64,000 bases of DNA from Gammaproteobacteria bacterium (GTDB taxonomy: Bacteria; Pseudomonadota; Gammaproteobacteria; UBA5861), in NCBI GenBank assembly GCA_022360445.1, contig JAKSCV010000036.1, forward strand, positions 1 through 64,000, written 5' to 3'. Under the pieces are notes generated by a model. That model worked only from the letters and a program-made list of their open reading frames with translations, was not told the origin of the DNA and made no database searches. Of this stretch, positions 1-7,550 are shown one piece after another (position 1 is the stretch's first letter; each line of letters begins with the position of its first letter). Made by a program: the position numbers and the translations under genes.

Positions 1-33
1 CATAGCAATAATTAACGTTGTTAGAAATCTCAT
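1..33 (-). CDS. N-terminus of an unidentified, possibly exported protein (runs off window)
   Basis: An ATG at 31-33 on the minus strand is preceded by a strong Shine-Dalgarno (AAAGGAGGTG, complement of 37-46) at ideal spacing. The eleven visible residues, MRFLTTLIIAM, have the basic-then-hydrophobic pattern of a signal peptide or first membrane segment. Everything downstream lies outside the window, so no function can be given. It is divergent from the WYL regulator, which could control it. Confidence 0.55.
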   Translation of the reverse strand, partial: MRFLTTLIIAM

Positions 34-102
34 GTGCACCTCCTTTATTGTGGGACGAAGCAATGCTAACATCAGCCTGTGTCAGAAAATGGCAGTGGTG
101 TG

Positions 103-852
103 ATGAGACTATTTAGACTGTTCCAGTTGCTTGATGAGCTGCGGCTACGGCGCGGTGCGGTCCCGGCTCGAATATTGGCTCGAGACATGGGGGTGTCCCT
201 GCGCACCTTGTACCGGGATATTGCCGATCTGCAGGCCATGGGGGCACCGATCCGTGGTGAAGGTGGCGTGGGTTATGTGATTGAGCCCGGTTACTTCATG
301 CCTTCGTTGCGACTGGACGAAGACGAGTTGTCCGCTCTTGCGCTTGGCGTCCGCATGGTTGCGGCGCGGGCGGATCCGGCCATGTCAGAAGCGGCTCGAC
401 GTGCAGCAGCCAAAATTGCCTCCGCCGTTGGGGAAGATGCACGACGTGAGTTTCTCGAGAGTTCGTTTGAGGCCGGCCCCAGCGATGCCGCCAATACCCC
501 CCATTTGCAGGTGCTGCGTGAGGCATTACGGCAGCGCACTGTGCTGGAAATCGACTATCGGAGCCTTGCTGGTCGGGTTTCTACAAGATTCGCCCGTCCG
601 CTGGGGCTAACGGTGTTCGATTCCGTATGGCTGCTTACGATTTGGTGCGAGACGGCACAGGATTTCCGCCACCTGCGAGTTGATCGAATTGGCGATGTTC
701 GCGTTACCCCCCGGCAGTTTAGGGATGAACGAGGACGTCGCTTCTCCGATTGCCTCGAACGGGAAGGCCTCAAGGGTTTCACGGATTCAACACACCGTCG
801 GGTTGATGCCCAACAAGAGGCTCCAGCCGACGCTAAAAAACGTAGCGGCTGA
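103..852 (+). CDS. YafY-type WYL-domain transcriptional regulator
   Basis: The protein has an N-terminal DeoR-like helix-turn-helix (residues about 1-60, containing ARDMGVSLRTLYRDIADL) followed by a WYL sensor domain that includes RHLRVDRIGDV, the usual order in YafY-family regulators of about 230 residues. The preferred start is ATG 103, because MRLFRLFQLLDELR matches the family N-terminus; an in-frame GTG at 79 adds eight residues. Neither start has a clear ribosome site. The last 15 or so residues are encoded by an attC-like palindrome, so the C-terminus is probably a read-through tail. It is divergent from the partial gene at the window edge. Ligand and targets are unknown. Confidence 0.8.
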   Translation: MRLFRLFQLLDELRLRRGAVPARILARDMGVSLRTLYRDIADLQAMGAPIRGEGGVGYVIEPGYFMPSLRLDEDELSALALGVRMVAARADPAMSEAARRAAAKIASAVGEDARREFLESSFEAGPSDAANTPHLQVLREALRQRTVLEIDYRSLAGRVSTRFARPLGLTVFDSVWLLTIWCETAQDFRHLRVDRIGDVRVTPRQFRDERGRRFSDCLEREGLKGFTDSTHRRVDAQQEAPADAKKRSG

Positions 853-872
853 GCTTTATTTTAGCGCTATAC
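808..872 (+). other. attC-like integron recombination site (degenerate)
   Basis: The site begins with GCCCAAC (808-814), a match to the R'' consensus RYYYAAC, followed by AAGAGGCTCCAGCC. An inner stem pairs CAGCCG (824-829) with CGGCTG (845-850), with CGCT/AGCG as an alternative pairing. It ends near GCTATAC (866-872), where a functional attC would have GTTRRRY, so the right core is mutated in its invariant triplet. It overlaps the end of the WYL gene, and the next gene starts 20 bp after it, as in cassette arrays. Judged by eye; a covariance-model score is needed. Confidence 0.5.
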
Positions 873-891
873 ATATTTAAGGAGCTTAAAA

Positions 892-1416
892 TTGAGTAAT
901 GCAATAGCAGTCTTTGCAAGCGCAAGACGAAATGGAAATACAGGAAAATTTATTGACTGGATTGCAAAGGAATTAACAATTGATGTTATTGATCTTTCTG
1001 AAAAAAATATATCACCCTATGACTATGATCATAAGAATATCGATGATGACTTTCTCCCATTGATGCATAAACTTCTTGAATACGAAAAGATCATTTTTGT
1101 TACTCCCGTATACTGGTACGGACCAAGTGCTCAAATGAAAGTTTTTATTGATAGAACCTCTGATTTTCTGGATTTGGAGGAGCTAAAAGATATAGGCCGT
1201 CAATTACGCAAAAAAATGGCATATATTGTATGCACTTCCATCAGCAATGATGCTGATAGCTCATTTATCAACTCATTAAAAGACACATTTGAGTATCTAG
1301 GCATGAAATATGGCGGCTATATTCACGCTAATTGTGAAGATGGTTATGTGCAAGGAAATTATCGCCAAGATGTTGAGAGCTTTGTAAGCTCAGTTAGAGA
1401 GTTATCAGGCGTGTAA
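892..1416 (+). CDS. Flavodoxin-fold NAD(P)H-dependent FMN reductase-like protein
   Basis: This 174-residue protein has the flavodoxin-like fold of NADPH-dependent FMN reductases: a first beta strand and phosphate loop (AVFASARRNGNTGKF, residues about 6-20), then FVTPVYWYGPSAQMKVFIDR (about 68-87), the flavin-contacting segment of the family. It would reduce a flavin or quinone in the cytosol. The start is TTG 892, supported by AAGGAG at 878-883. The gene is conspicuously AT-rich against its neighbours, and it sits between two attC-like palindromes with its stop codon inside the second, which points to horizontal acquisition as a cassette. Substrate is unknown. Confidence 0.75.
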   Translation: MSNAIAVFASARRNGNTGKFIDWIAKELTIDVIDLSEKNISPYDYDHKNIDDDFLPLMHKLLEYEKIIFVTPVYWYGPSAQMKVFIDRTSDFLDLEELKDIGRQLRKKMAYIVCTSISNDADSSFINSLKDTFEYLGMKYGGYIHANCEDGYVQGNYRQDVESFVSSVRELSGV

Positions 1417-1503
1417 CAACAAAATTCCAGTCGTTCGCTTAACATCCCTGGTTCGTCTTAATTAGTCGCTGTTGAGCTTACTCCGCTACAGCCGGCGTTA
1501 TGT
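1411..1503 (+). other. Possible second attC-like site (weak)
   Basis: GTGTAAC at 1411-1417 overlaps the TAA stop of the preceding gene, as in many gene cassettes, and GGCGTTATGT at 1494-1503 resembles the right end of attC sites. Inside, GCTTAACA (1436-1443) can pair with TGTTGAGC across a 25-30 base loop. The outer arms pair poorly and the left core deviates from RYYYAAC at one position, so this is either degenerate or coincidental. The next gene starts 43 bp after it. Confidence 0.3.
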
Positions 1504-1545
1504 GACTTTCAAGATCAACGTAAAATGTGAACGGAGATAAATTTA

Positions 1546-1980
1546 ATGGCAGCACTAACTCTTAAAATTGCAAATCAGATCGTATTTGAGGCAAGAAAAT
1601 ATGCCCGATCAGTCGATGCAGCCCCGATTTGTATCGCCGTACTAGATATTAGGGGCGTAGTTATTGCTCTTCAAACCGAAGACGGGTGCGCCCTGCTTCG
1701 GCCAGATATTGCACAGGGCAAGGCCTGGAGCAACTTGGGAATCGGGGCTAGTACTCGCAGCATGCGGAGTGCATTCGAAGAGTTACCAAACATGAACCCA
1801 GCATTTCATTCATTCATGCATCTAGCTGGCGGTCGACTGGTGCCATCCCCTGGAGGGGTGTTCATTATGGATGGAGAGGAAACTATCGGAGCTATCGGGA
1901 TTTCTGGAGATCGTCCTGATATTGATGAGGCTTGCGCGATTGCAGGAATAGAAGCTGCTGGCTTTACAGCGCGAATTTAA
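1546..1980 (+). CDS. GlcG/HbpS-family protein
   Basis: The 144-residue sequence matches the GlcG/HbpS (DUF336) family: an N-terminal helix (ANQIVFEARKYARSVDAAP), the strand ICIAVLDIRGVVIAL, and the conserved glycine-rich end GAIGISGDRPDIDEACAIAGI. Members bind haem or are encoded beside glycolate or diol metabolism genes; their biochemical role is poorly defined. The ATG at 1546 follows GGAGAT by eight bases. There is no signal peptide, so it should be cytosolic, unlike secreted HbpS. It is the third + strand gene of the cassette-like block. The family call is firm and the function is not. Confidence 0.8.
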   Translation: MAALTLKIANQIVFEARKYARSVDAAPICIAVLDIRGVVIALQTEDGCALLRPDIAQGKAWSNLGIGASTRSMRSAFEELPNMNPAFHSFMHLAGGRLVPSPGGVFIMDGEETIGAIGISGDRPDIDEACAIAGIEAAGFTARI

Positions 1981-2112
1981 CAGCTTGGAATTCAATATAT
2001 TCGAATAGTTCGCTCACCACTTCTCAGTGGATCTTATAAATCCGCATGGAAAACGTGTTTGAAATGATTTACCAAAAAAGGAGATTTGCACAACCACAAT
2101 TCAATGAGCTAG

Positions 2113-2189
2113 TGGTGGCTATGCCTGGACTTGAACCAGGGACCCCAGCATTATGAATGCTGTGCTCTAACCAACTGAGCTACATAGCC
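2113..2189 (-). tRNA. tRNA-Met (CAU), elongator type
   Basis: The minus strand of 2189-2113 folds as a 77-nt cloverleaf: acceptor GGCTATG/CATAGCC, D arm with AGCTCAGTTGGTTAGAGC, anticodon stem CAGCA/TGCTG around loop TTCATAA (anticodon CAU), T arm with GGTTCAAGTCC, and an encoded CCA end. It is very close to the E. coli elongator methionine tRNA. The paired G-C acceptor end excludes initiator tRNA. Its 3' end faces the cassette-like block, so it could mark that region's boundary. Confidence 0.95.
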
Positions 2190-2308
2190 AAAAAACCGAA
2201 CCAGAAATTTTCCACGCTGTGCTTTCCTCTGTCAAGAAAATTCGTTATTGGCCACAGGCTTTTTAGCGAAGTGCGCGGGGATAAGAATCATGATCAGTGC
2301 CTCTCTTG

Positions 2309-2322
2309 TTGATATATATCAA
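2309..2322. promoter_or_regulatory. FNR/Anr-type operator, perfect consensus
   Basis: TTGATATATATCAA is an exact TTGAT-N4-ATCAA palindrome. It lies 90 bp upstream of the acetyl-CoA synthetase-like start at 2412, a usual distance for an FNR/Anr activator site, and it is the only obvious regulatory motif before the five-gene operon. It predicts oxygen-responsive expression. An exact 10-base palindrome of this kind is uncommon by chance in a short intergenic gap, but binding is inferred. Confidence 0.55.
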
Positions 2323-2411
2323 CTTTAACCGTTTGCTTTTCGGCATACTTTTTAGTGAGAAAAGCAAGTTTTAAACAGCTTTTTGTTGTCTAAAAGCGGT
2401 AGGAGAGGCAG

Positions 2412-4175
2412 ATGTCGTACCACCGAATCAGCAAGAAACCAGCATCAACCATCGCTCCCAATTTACATGATTACGATGAATACCGGGCCCATTTTTCTTG
2501 GGATCAAGCCCGTGCGTCTTTGGATGGCCTCCCCGATGGTAAAGGGTTAAATATTGCCTATGAAGCTGTTGACCGGCATGTAAACGCCCTGCGGGGTCAT
2601 CACACGGCCATCCGCTGGCTGGATAACCAAGGTCATGCGCATGACTACAGTTATGCCGAATTAAAAAAGCGGACGAATCAGTTTGCTAACGCCTTACGGT
2701 CGCTGGGTATTGGTAAACGTGATCGGGTCTTTGTGCTAGCCCCGCGGGTGCCGGAGTTGTATATCACAGCGTTGGGTACTTTAAAAAATACCAGCGTTTT
2801 TTCGCCATTGTTTTCTGCCTTTGGGCCGGAGCCCATTCAGATGCGTATGGATATCGGTGCAGCGAAAGTACTGGTGACGACCACAAGGCTGTATCAGCGA
2901 AAAATCCAGGCCTTGCGTGATAAGTTGCCGAGTTTACAACATGTTATTCTCATTCGTGAAGACGAAAGCGCGGATCTTGTGGCAGATACTCACGACTTTG
3001 ATGAGCTGACCCAGGCCGTGCCGGATACGTTTGAGATTCCACCAACTGACCCGGAAGACATGGCCCTGCTGCACTTTACCAGTGGTACAACCGGTAAGCC
3101 CAAGGGCGCGGTTCACGTCCATAAAGCAGTCATGATGCACAATATGACAGCTCGACTAGCGCTTGATCTTCATCTTGAGGATGTTTTCTGGTGTACGGCG
3201 GACCCGGGCTGGGTCACTGGCACGTCGTATGGCATCATCGCGCCGCTGACCATTGGCGCCACCATGATTATTGATTATGCGGAATTTGATGCAGAGCGCT
3301 GGTACAACATCATTCAAGATCAGCGCGTCAGCGTTTGGTACACTGCGCCCACGGCTGTACGCATGATGATGAAAGCCGGGGAAGAAGTCATCTCCCGGTA
3401 CGATACCAGCAGCCTGCGTTTTATGGCGAGTGTGGGCGAGCCGCTCAACCCGGAGGCGGTTGTCTGGAGTGAATCGGCGTTTGGTTTACCTTTTCACGAC
3501 AACTGGTGGCAGTCTGAAACGGGCGGCATCATGATTTCCAATTACGCAGCCATGGACATCAAACCAGGCTCTATGGGGCGGCCGCTTCCGGGCATCGAAG
3601 CGGCAGTGGTCAAGCGCTTGAAAGACGGCGGGATTAAGATGATCGAAACGCCCAATACCCCTGGTGAACTGGCCCTAAAAACAGGCTGGCCATCCATGTT
3701 TCGTGGCTATCTGGGTGAAGAAGCGCGCTATCAGAAATGTTTTGTTGATGACTGGTATTTATCAGACGACCTCGTCTCGTGTGATGAAGAAGGCTACTTC
3801 TGGTTTATTGGCCGGGCGGATGATCTGATCAAATCATCCGGCCACCTTATTGGGCCCTTTGAAGTGGAAAGCGCCCTGATCGAACACCCCGCAGTTGCCG
3901 AAGCCGGTGTGATCGGGGTTCCGGACGCTATCTCGGGTGAAATCGTCAAAGCTTTTATCGTACCCAATGCGGGTTTTCAGGCCGAGGGCAGTCTCAAAAA
4001 ACAAATTCTGGGCCATGCGCGCAAAAAACTGGGGGTCGCCGTAGCTCCGCGCGACATTGAGTTCAGAAAGAATCTGCCAAAGACCCGCTCTGGAAAAATC
4101 ATGCGTCGCTTACTTAAAGCGCGAGAGCTGGGCCTACCCGAAGGGGATACATCCACCTTGGAGACAGATGAATGA
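2412..4175 (+). CDS. Acetyl-CoA synthetase-like acyl-CoA ligase (AMP-forming)
   Basis: This 587-residue adenylate-forming enzyme converts a short carboxylate, CoA and ATP into acyl-CoA, AMP and PPi. The phosphate-binding signature [10 protein letters not shown] is at 223-232, the A5-type WWQSETGG near 370, and the C-terminal [11 protein letters not shown] holds the catalytic lysine (K562) that is acetylated in acetyl-CoA synthetases. Its length matches the AcsA type rather than the 650-residue Acs type. AGGAG at 2401-2405 precedes ATG 2412. It is first in an operon with 2-oxoacid dehydrogenase genes, whose E1 alpha start overlaps its stop by 4 bp. Acetate is the likely substrate, but propionate or another short acid is possible. 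Confidence 0.85.
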   Translation: MSYHRISKKPASTIAPNLHDYDEYRAHFSWDQARASLDGLPDGKGLNIAYEAVDRHVNALRGHHTAIRWLDNQGHAHDYSYAELKKRTNQFANALRSLGIGKRDRVFVLAPRVPELYITALGTLKNTSVFSPLFSAFGPEPIQMRMDIGAAKVLVTTTRLYQRKIQALRDKLPSLQHVILIREDESADLVADTHDFDELTQAVPDTFEIPPTDPEDMALLHFTSGTTGKPKGAVHVHKAVMMHNMTARLALDLHLEDVFWCTADPGWVTGTSYGIIAPLTIGATMIIDYAEFDAERWYNIIQDQRVSVWYTAPTAVRMMMKAGEEVISRYDTSSLRFMASVGEPLNPEAVVWSESAFGLPFHDNWWQSETGGIMISNYAAMDIKPGSMGRPLPGIEAAVVKRLKDGGIKMIETPNTPGELALKTGWPSMFRGYLGEEARYQKCFVDDWYLSDDLVSCDEEGYFWFIGRADDLIKSSGHLIGPFEVESALIEHPAVAEAGVIGVPDAISGEIVKAFIVPNAGFQAEGSLKKQILGHARKKLGVAVAPRDIEFRKNLPKTRSGKIMRRLLKARELGLPEGDTSTLETDE

Positions 4176-5161
4176 CACCTATGACACCCGTCAGCCAGGC
4201 CCATGCGTTGGAACTGCTCCAGGGTATGGTTCGTATTCGGCGGTTTGAAGAAAAGTGTGCCGAATTGTACAGCGCCATGAAAATCCGTGGCTTTTTACAC
4301 CTCTACATTGGTGAAGAAGCCATTGCGGTTGGCGTGATGCAAGCGCTACGGTCAGAAGACTCTGTGGCCGCAACTTACCGTGAGCATGGCCATGCACTGG
4401 CCCGTGGCTTATCTATGCGCAGCATCATGGCTGAGATGTATGGCAAACTTGAAGGCTGCTGTCGTGGGCGGGGTGGGTCCATGCATTTATTCGATGCCGC
4501 CACACGTTTTTTTGGTGGCAGCGCCATTGTTGCCGGAGGTATTCCTCTTTCAGTAGGGCTTGCACTGGCGGATAAGCTGCAAGGTCGCGCCAACGTCAAT
4601 GCTTGCTTTTTTGGTGAAGGCGCTGCCGCTGAAGGCGAGTTCCACGAGTCCATAAATTTGGCCACCTTGTGGAAATTGCCGGTACTTTTCTTGTGCGAAA
4701 ACAATCGCTATGCCATGGGCACAGCACTGGAGCGGTCAGAATCGGAAACAGACATTCACCTAAAAGCACAGAGCTATGGCCTGAAATCAGAAGCCGTGGA
4801 TGGTATGGATGTCATCGCGGTGGAACAGGCCGCCCAGCGTGCGTGTGATGCCATTCGGAATGGAGAAGGCCCCTACTTTCTCGAATTTACAACATACCGT
4901 TTCCGCCCCCACTCCATGTTTGACCCGGAACTGTATCGGGAAAAGGCCGAGGTACACGCCTGGAAGGAAAAGGACCCCATCACATTGTTCAGCCAGAAAC
5001 TGCTGGTGGAAGGTCTGATCCGCGATGCGGATATTGCCCGTATTGAAGCCAATGTACAGGATGAAATCACCGTTGCGGTTGAATACGCCGAGGCCGGCCA
5101 GTGGGAAGCGGCTGAAGATCTAAAGCGCTATGTCTATTCCGAGAGGGGGCATCATGAGTAA
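4172..5161 (+). CDS. 2-oxoacid (pyruvate/acetoin-type) dehydrogenase E1 alpha subunit
   Basis: The 329-residue protein is a thiamine-diphosphate-dependent E1 alpha chain. The cofactor motif runs from GEG (148-150) to ENN (176-178), and the C-terminal loop contains [32 protein letters not shown]-like wording resembles pyruvate dehydrogenase, but GEG instead of GDG is the form seen in branched-chain E1 alpha, so the substrate is open: pyruvate, acetoin or a 2-oxoacid. With the next gene it forms the alpha2beta2 decarboxylase of a multienzyme complex in the cytosol. The start overlaps the preceding stop (ATGA), which implies translational coupling. Confidence 0.88.
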   Translation: MTPMTPVSQAHALELLQGMVRIRRFEEKCAELYSAMKIRGFLHLYIGEEAIAVGVMQALRSEDSVAATYREHGHALARGLSMRSIMAEMYGKLEGCCRGRGGSMHLFDAATRFFGGSAIVAGGIPLSVGLALADKLQGRANVNACFFGEGAAAEGEFHESINLATLWKLPVLFLCENNRYAMGTALERSESETDIHLKAQSYGLKSEAVDGMDVIAVEQAAQRACDAIRNGEGPYFLEFTTYRFRPHSMFDPELYREKAEVHAWKEKDPITLFSQKLLVEGLIRDADIARIEANVQDEITVAVEYAEAGQWEAAEDLKRYVYSERGHHE

Positions 5162-6164
5162 CCAGCGTGAGAGCGGTACGGTTGAAACCACGTACCGGGA
5201 AGCCATCCGTGCGGCCATCCGTGAGGCAATGTTAAAAGACCCCCGAGTCTTCCTCATGGGCGAAGACGTTGGCCGCTACGGGGGATGCTACGCAGTCAGC
5301 AAAGGTTTGTACGACGAATTTGGGCCTGAGCGTATCCGCGATACACCTCTGTCAGAGTCTGTTTTTGTTGGCACGGGCATCGGTGCGGCGCTTGGGGGCA
5401 TGCGCCCGATTGTTGAAGTCATGTCCGTCAACTTCAGCTTGCTGTGTATGGACCAGATTGTGAACAATGCTGCGACCATTCAACACATGTCCGGTGGGCA
5501 ATTTAACATCCCCCTTGTCATTCGTATGGCAACTGGAGCCGGTTTACAGCTAGCCGCGCAGCACTCGCACAGCCTGGAAGTGCTTTATGCGCATATTCCG
5601 GGCATTCGGGTGGTCGCGCCGGCAACACTGGAAGATGCACGTGGCATGCTGGCAACCGCGCTGGAAGACCCTGATCCGGTGCTTATTTTCGAACATGCTG
5701 GACTGTACAACCGGCCGGGCCAGATTGCAGTGGATGCCGGTGCGGTTGATATCGACCGGGCGGTGATTCGCCGCAAGGGAGAGGACGTCACACTCATTAC
5801 CTATGGCGGTTCGCTCTACAAAACACTGGATGCCGCTGCCGCGTTAGCGGAGCAGGGCATTCACGCAGAGGTGATTGACTTGCGGAGCCTCAGACCCCTG
5901 GATGAGGCGACATTACTTGCTTCCGTCCGCCGGACCCAGCGCGCTGTCGTCGTGGACGAAGGCTGGCGCAGTGGCAGCCTGGCGGCCGAGGTGATAGCGC
6001 GTATCAGCGAGCAAGCATTTTATGACCTGGATGCGCCCTTGGCACGGGTGTGTTCCGAGGAAGTGCCCATTCCTTATGCCAAACACATGGAGCAGGCAGC
6101 ACTGCCGCAAACACAAACGATCATCAACACCGTAAAAATGTGTTTTGGAGATCGCAATGACTGA
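5154..6164 (+). CDS. 2-oxoacid dehydrogenase E1 beta subunit
   Basis: The 336-residue protein is a transketolase-fold E1 beta chain with the expected [10 protein letters not shown] near residue 33, the central [20 protein letters not shown], and C-terminal transketolase domain VDEGWRSGS. It completes the thiamine active site with E1 alpha. The start chosen is ATG 5154, preceded by GAGAGGGGG and overlapping the E1 alpha stop by 8 bp; an upstream in-frame start at 5130 would put eight extra residues deep inside E1 alpha and is less likely. It has the usual length of the family. Confidence 0.88.
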   Translation: MSNQRESGTVETTYREAIRAAIREAMLKDPRVFLMGEDVGRYGGCYAVSKGLYDEFGPERIRDTPLSESVFVGTGIGAALGGMRPIVEVMSVNFSLLCMDQIVNNAATIQHMSGGQFNIPLVIRMATGAGLQLAAQHSHSLEVLYAHIPGIRVVAPATLEDARGMLATALEDPDPVLIFEHAGLYNRPGQIAVDAGAVDIDRAVIRRKGEDVTLITYGGSLYKTLDAAAALAEQGIHAEVIDLRSLRPLDEATLLASVRRTQRAVVVDEGWRSGSLAAEVIARISEQAFYDLDAPLARVCSEEVPIPYAKHMEQAALPQTQTIINTVKMCFGDRND

Positions 6165-7302
6165 GTTCCTGATGCCTTCATTGGGCGCGGACATGGAAGC
6201 GGCGACCGTTGTTGAGTGGCGGGTGAAACCGGGTGATGCCGTGAAGCGAGGCGACATTGTGGCGGCTGTTGAAACCGATAAAGGGATCATTGACATCGAG
6301 GTATTTGAAGAGGGCATTTTGCAGCAAATCCTGGTGCCAGTGGGTGAAAAAGTGAGTGTGGGCGCTGTCTTGGCGATTTTTAATGGTGCGGATCAAAAGT
6401 CATCTAAACCGTCCGCTGAGCCGCTTGAAAAAGAACAGCCAAAACCTGTGCTCGAATCGACTCAGATCAATCAAAGCACTGTGCCCACCCCCGCGTCAGA
6501 AAAAAGCACTCAACGTATTTCCCCTGCGGCTAAAAAACGGGCCAAGGCCCTGAGTGTTGATCTGGCCAATGTTAAAGGCACCGGTGCGCAAGGGGCAATT
6601 ACAACGGCGGATGTTGAGCAGGCAGCAGGCAATGCAAAGCCGGATGCGATGCGTCAAGCGATTGCGGCAGCCATGAGCCGTTCCAAGCAGGAAATCCCTC
6701 ATTATTATCTGGCTACGACCGTGGATATGACCGATACACTCGATTGGCTGGCAGAAAAAAATACCAACCTCCCGGTGCAAGCGCGGCGGGTTTATGCGGT
6801 GCTTTTAATCAAAGCCGTGGCGTTGGCGCTGGCCGAAGTGCCCGAACTTAATGGGTACTGGGTGGATGGGCAATTTAAATCCAGCAATAAGGTGAATATC
6901 GGCATGGCCATTTCCTTGCGGCAAGGGGGGCTGATCGCACCGGCTTTGCACGATGTGCGAGGCAAAACGCTGGACACCTTGATGGCTGAGTTCCGGGACT
7001 TGGTCAGTCGAGCGCGTGCAGGCCGGATCAGCCGAGCCGAGTTTACCGAAGCGAGCATCACCGTTTCCAGCTTGGGTGAGCAAGGTGTGGAAATGATGTA
7101 CTCCATCATTCACCCACCGCAGGTTGCTATTGTCAGTTTTGGGTCCGTTATTGAGCGGCCGTGGTGTGTCGATGGCGCTGTGGTACCGCGTAAACTCATA
7201 GACGTTTCCCTTGCGGCTGATCACCGGGCCAGTGATGGGCATCGTGGCGCTCTGTTTCTTAATCACGTCAACCAATATTTGCAACAACCGGAGTTGTTAT
7301 GA
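6157..7302 (+). CDS. Dihydrolipoamide acyltransferase (E2) of a 2-oxoacid dehydrogenase complex
   Basis: Domain order in this 381-residue protein is typical: a lipoyl domain (1-75) with the lipoylated lysine in ETDKG (K42), a linker rich in Pro, Glu and Lys, a peripheral subunit-binding domain (about 119-155, [16 protein letters not shown]), and a catalytic acyltransferase domain ending in [10 protein letters not shown] with H356 as the catalytic histidine. It passes the acyl group from E1 to CoA. There is one lipoyl domain only. ATG 6157 follows TTGGAG and overlaps the E1 beta stop. No dihydrolipoamide dehydrogenase (E3) is encoded nearby, so it would share one encoded elsewhere. Confidence 0.9.
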   Translation: MTEFLMPSLGADMEAATVVEWRVKPGDAVKRGDIVAAVETDKGIIDIEVFEEGILQQILVPVGEKVSVGAVLAIFNGADQKSSKPSAEPLEKEQPKPVLESTQINQSTVPTPASEKSTQRISPAAKKRAKALSVDLANVKGTGAQGAITTADVEQAAGNAKPDAMRQAIAAAMSRSKQEIPHYYLATTVDMTDTLDWLAEKNTNLPVQARRVYAVLLIKAVALALAEVPELNGYWVDGQFKSSNKVNIGMAISLRQGGLIAPALHDVRGKTLDTLMAEFRDLVSRARAGRISRAEFTEASITVSSLGEQGVEMMYSIIHPPQVAIVSFGSVIERPWCVDGAVVPRKLIDVSLAADHRASDGHRGALFLNHVNQYLQQPELL

Positions 7303-7550
7303 ATCGTGACCAGATTAAATCCGTGGTGTTATCTGAACTGTATTCCATTGCCCCCGAGCTGGAGGACGAAGACATTGCGCCGGATACCGCTTTTCGTGAT
7401 CAATTTGACTTCGACTCCATGGACTTCCTGAATTTTGTGATCGGGCTGCATGAAACACTCAAAATCGATATCCCAGAGCCTGATTATCCAAAATTACTTA
7501 GCTTGAACGGCTGTGTTGCCTATTTGGAGTCCAAAGATTTGCCTGGTTGA
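7299..7550 (+). CDS. Acyl carrier protein
   Basis: This 83-residue acidic, four-helix protein carries the phosphopantetheine attachment motif FDFDSMDFLNF, with Ser40 the predicted site. It is co-translated with the E2 gene (ATGA overlap), which is unusual: carrier proteins normally sit with ketosynthases or fatty-acid genes, none of which are adjacent. The arrangement suggests that the acyl group made by this complex is loaded on, or delivered from, the carrier. Its 3' end overlaps that of the convergent PEP synthase gene by 31 bp. Family assignment is firm; the partner is inferred. Confidence 0.85.
   Translation: MNRDQIKSVVLSELYSIAPELEDEDIAPDTAFRDQFDFDSMDFLNFVIGLHETLKIDIPEPDYPKLLSLNGCVAYLESKDLPG

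Larger units (their letters stand above)
1981..2411. other. Intergenic region around tRNA-Met
   Basis: Besides the tRNA gene and the FNR-like palindrome, this stretch has a short hairpin CCACT-TCTC-AGTGG just after the GlcG/HbpS-like gene and no credible reading frame. ATTTAAC overlaps the preceding stop at 1975-1981, but no matching right end of an attC site follows. Confidence 0.5.

Noticed and set aside
1975-2080. Third attC-like site after the GlcG/HbpS-like gene
   Set aside because: ATTTAAC overlaps the stop, but no paired right arm or GTTRRRY end could be found.
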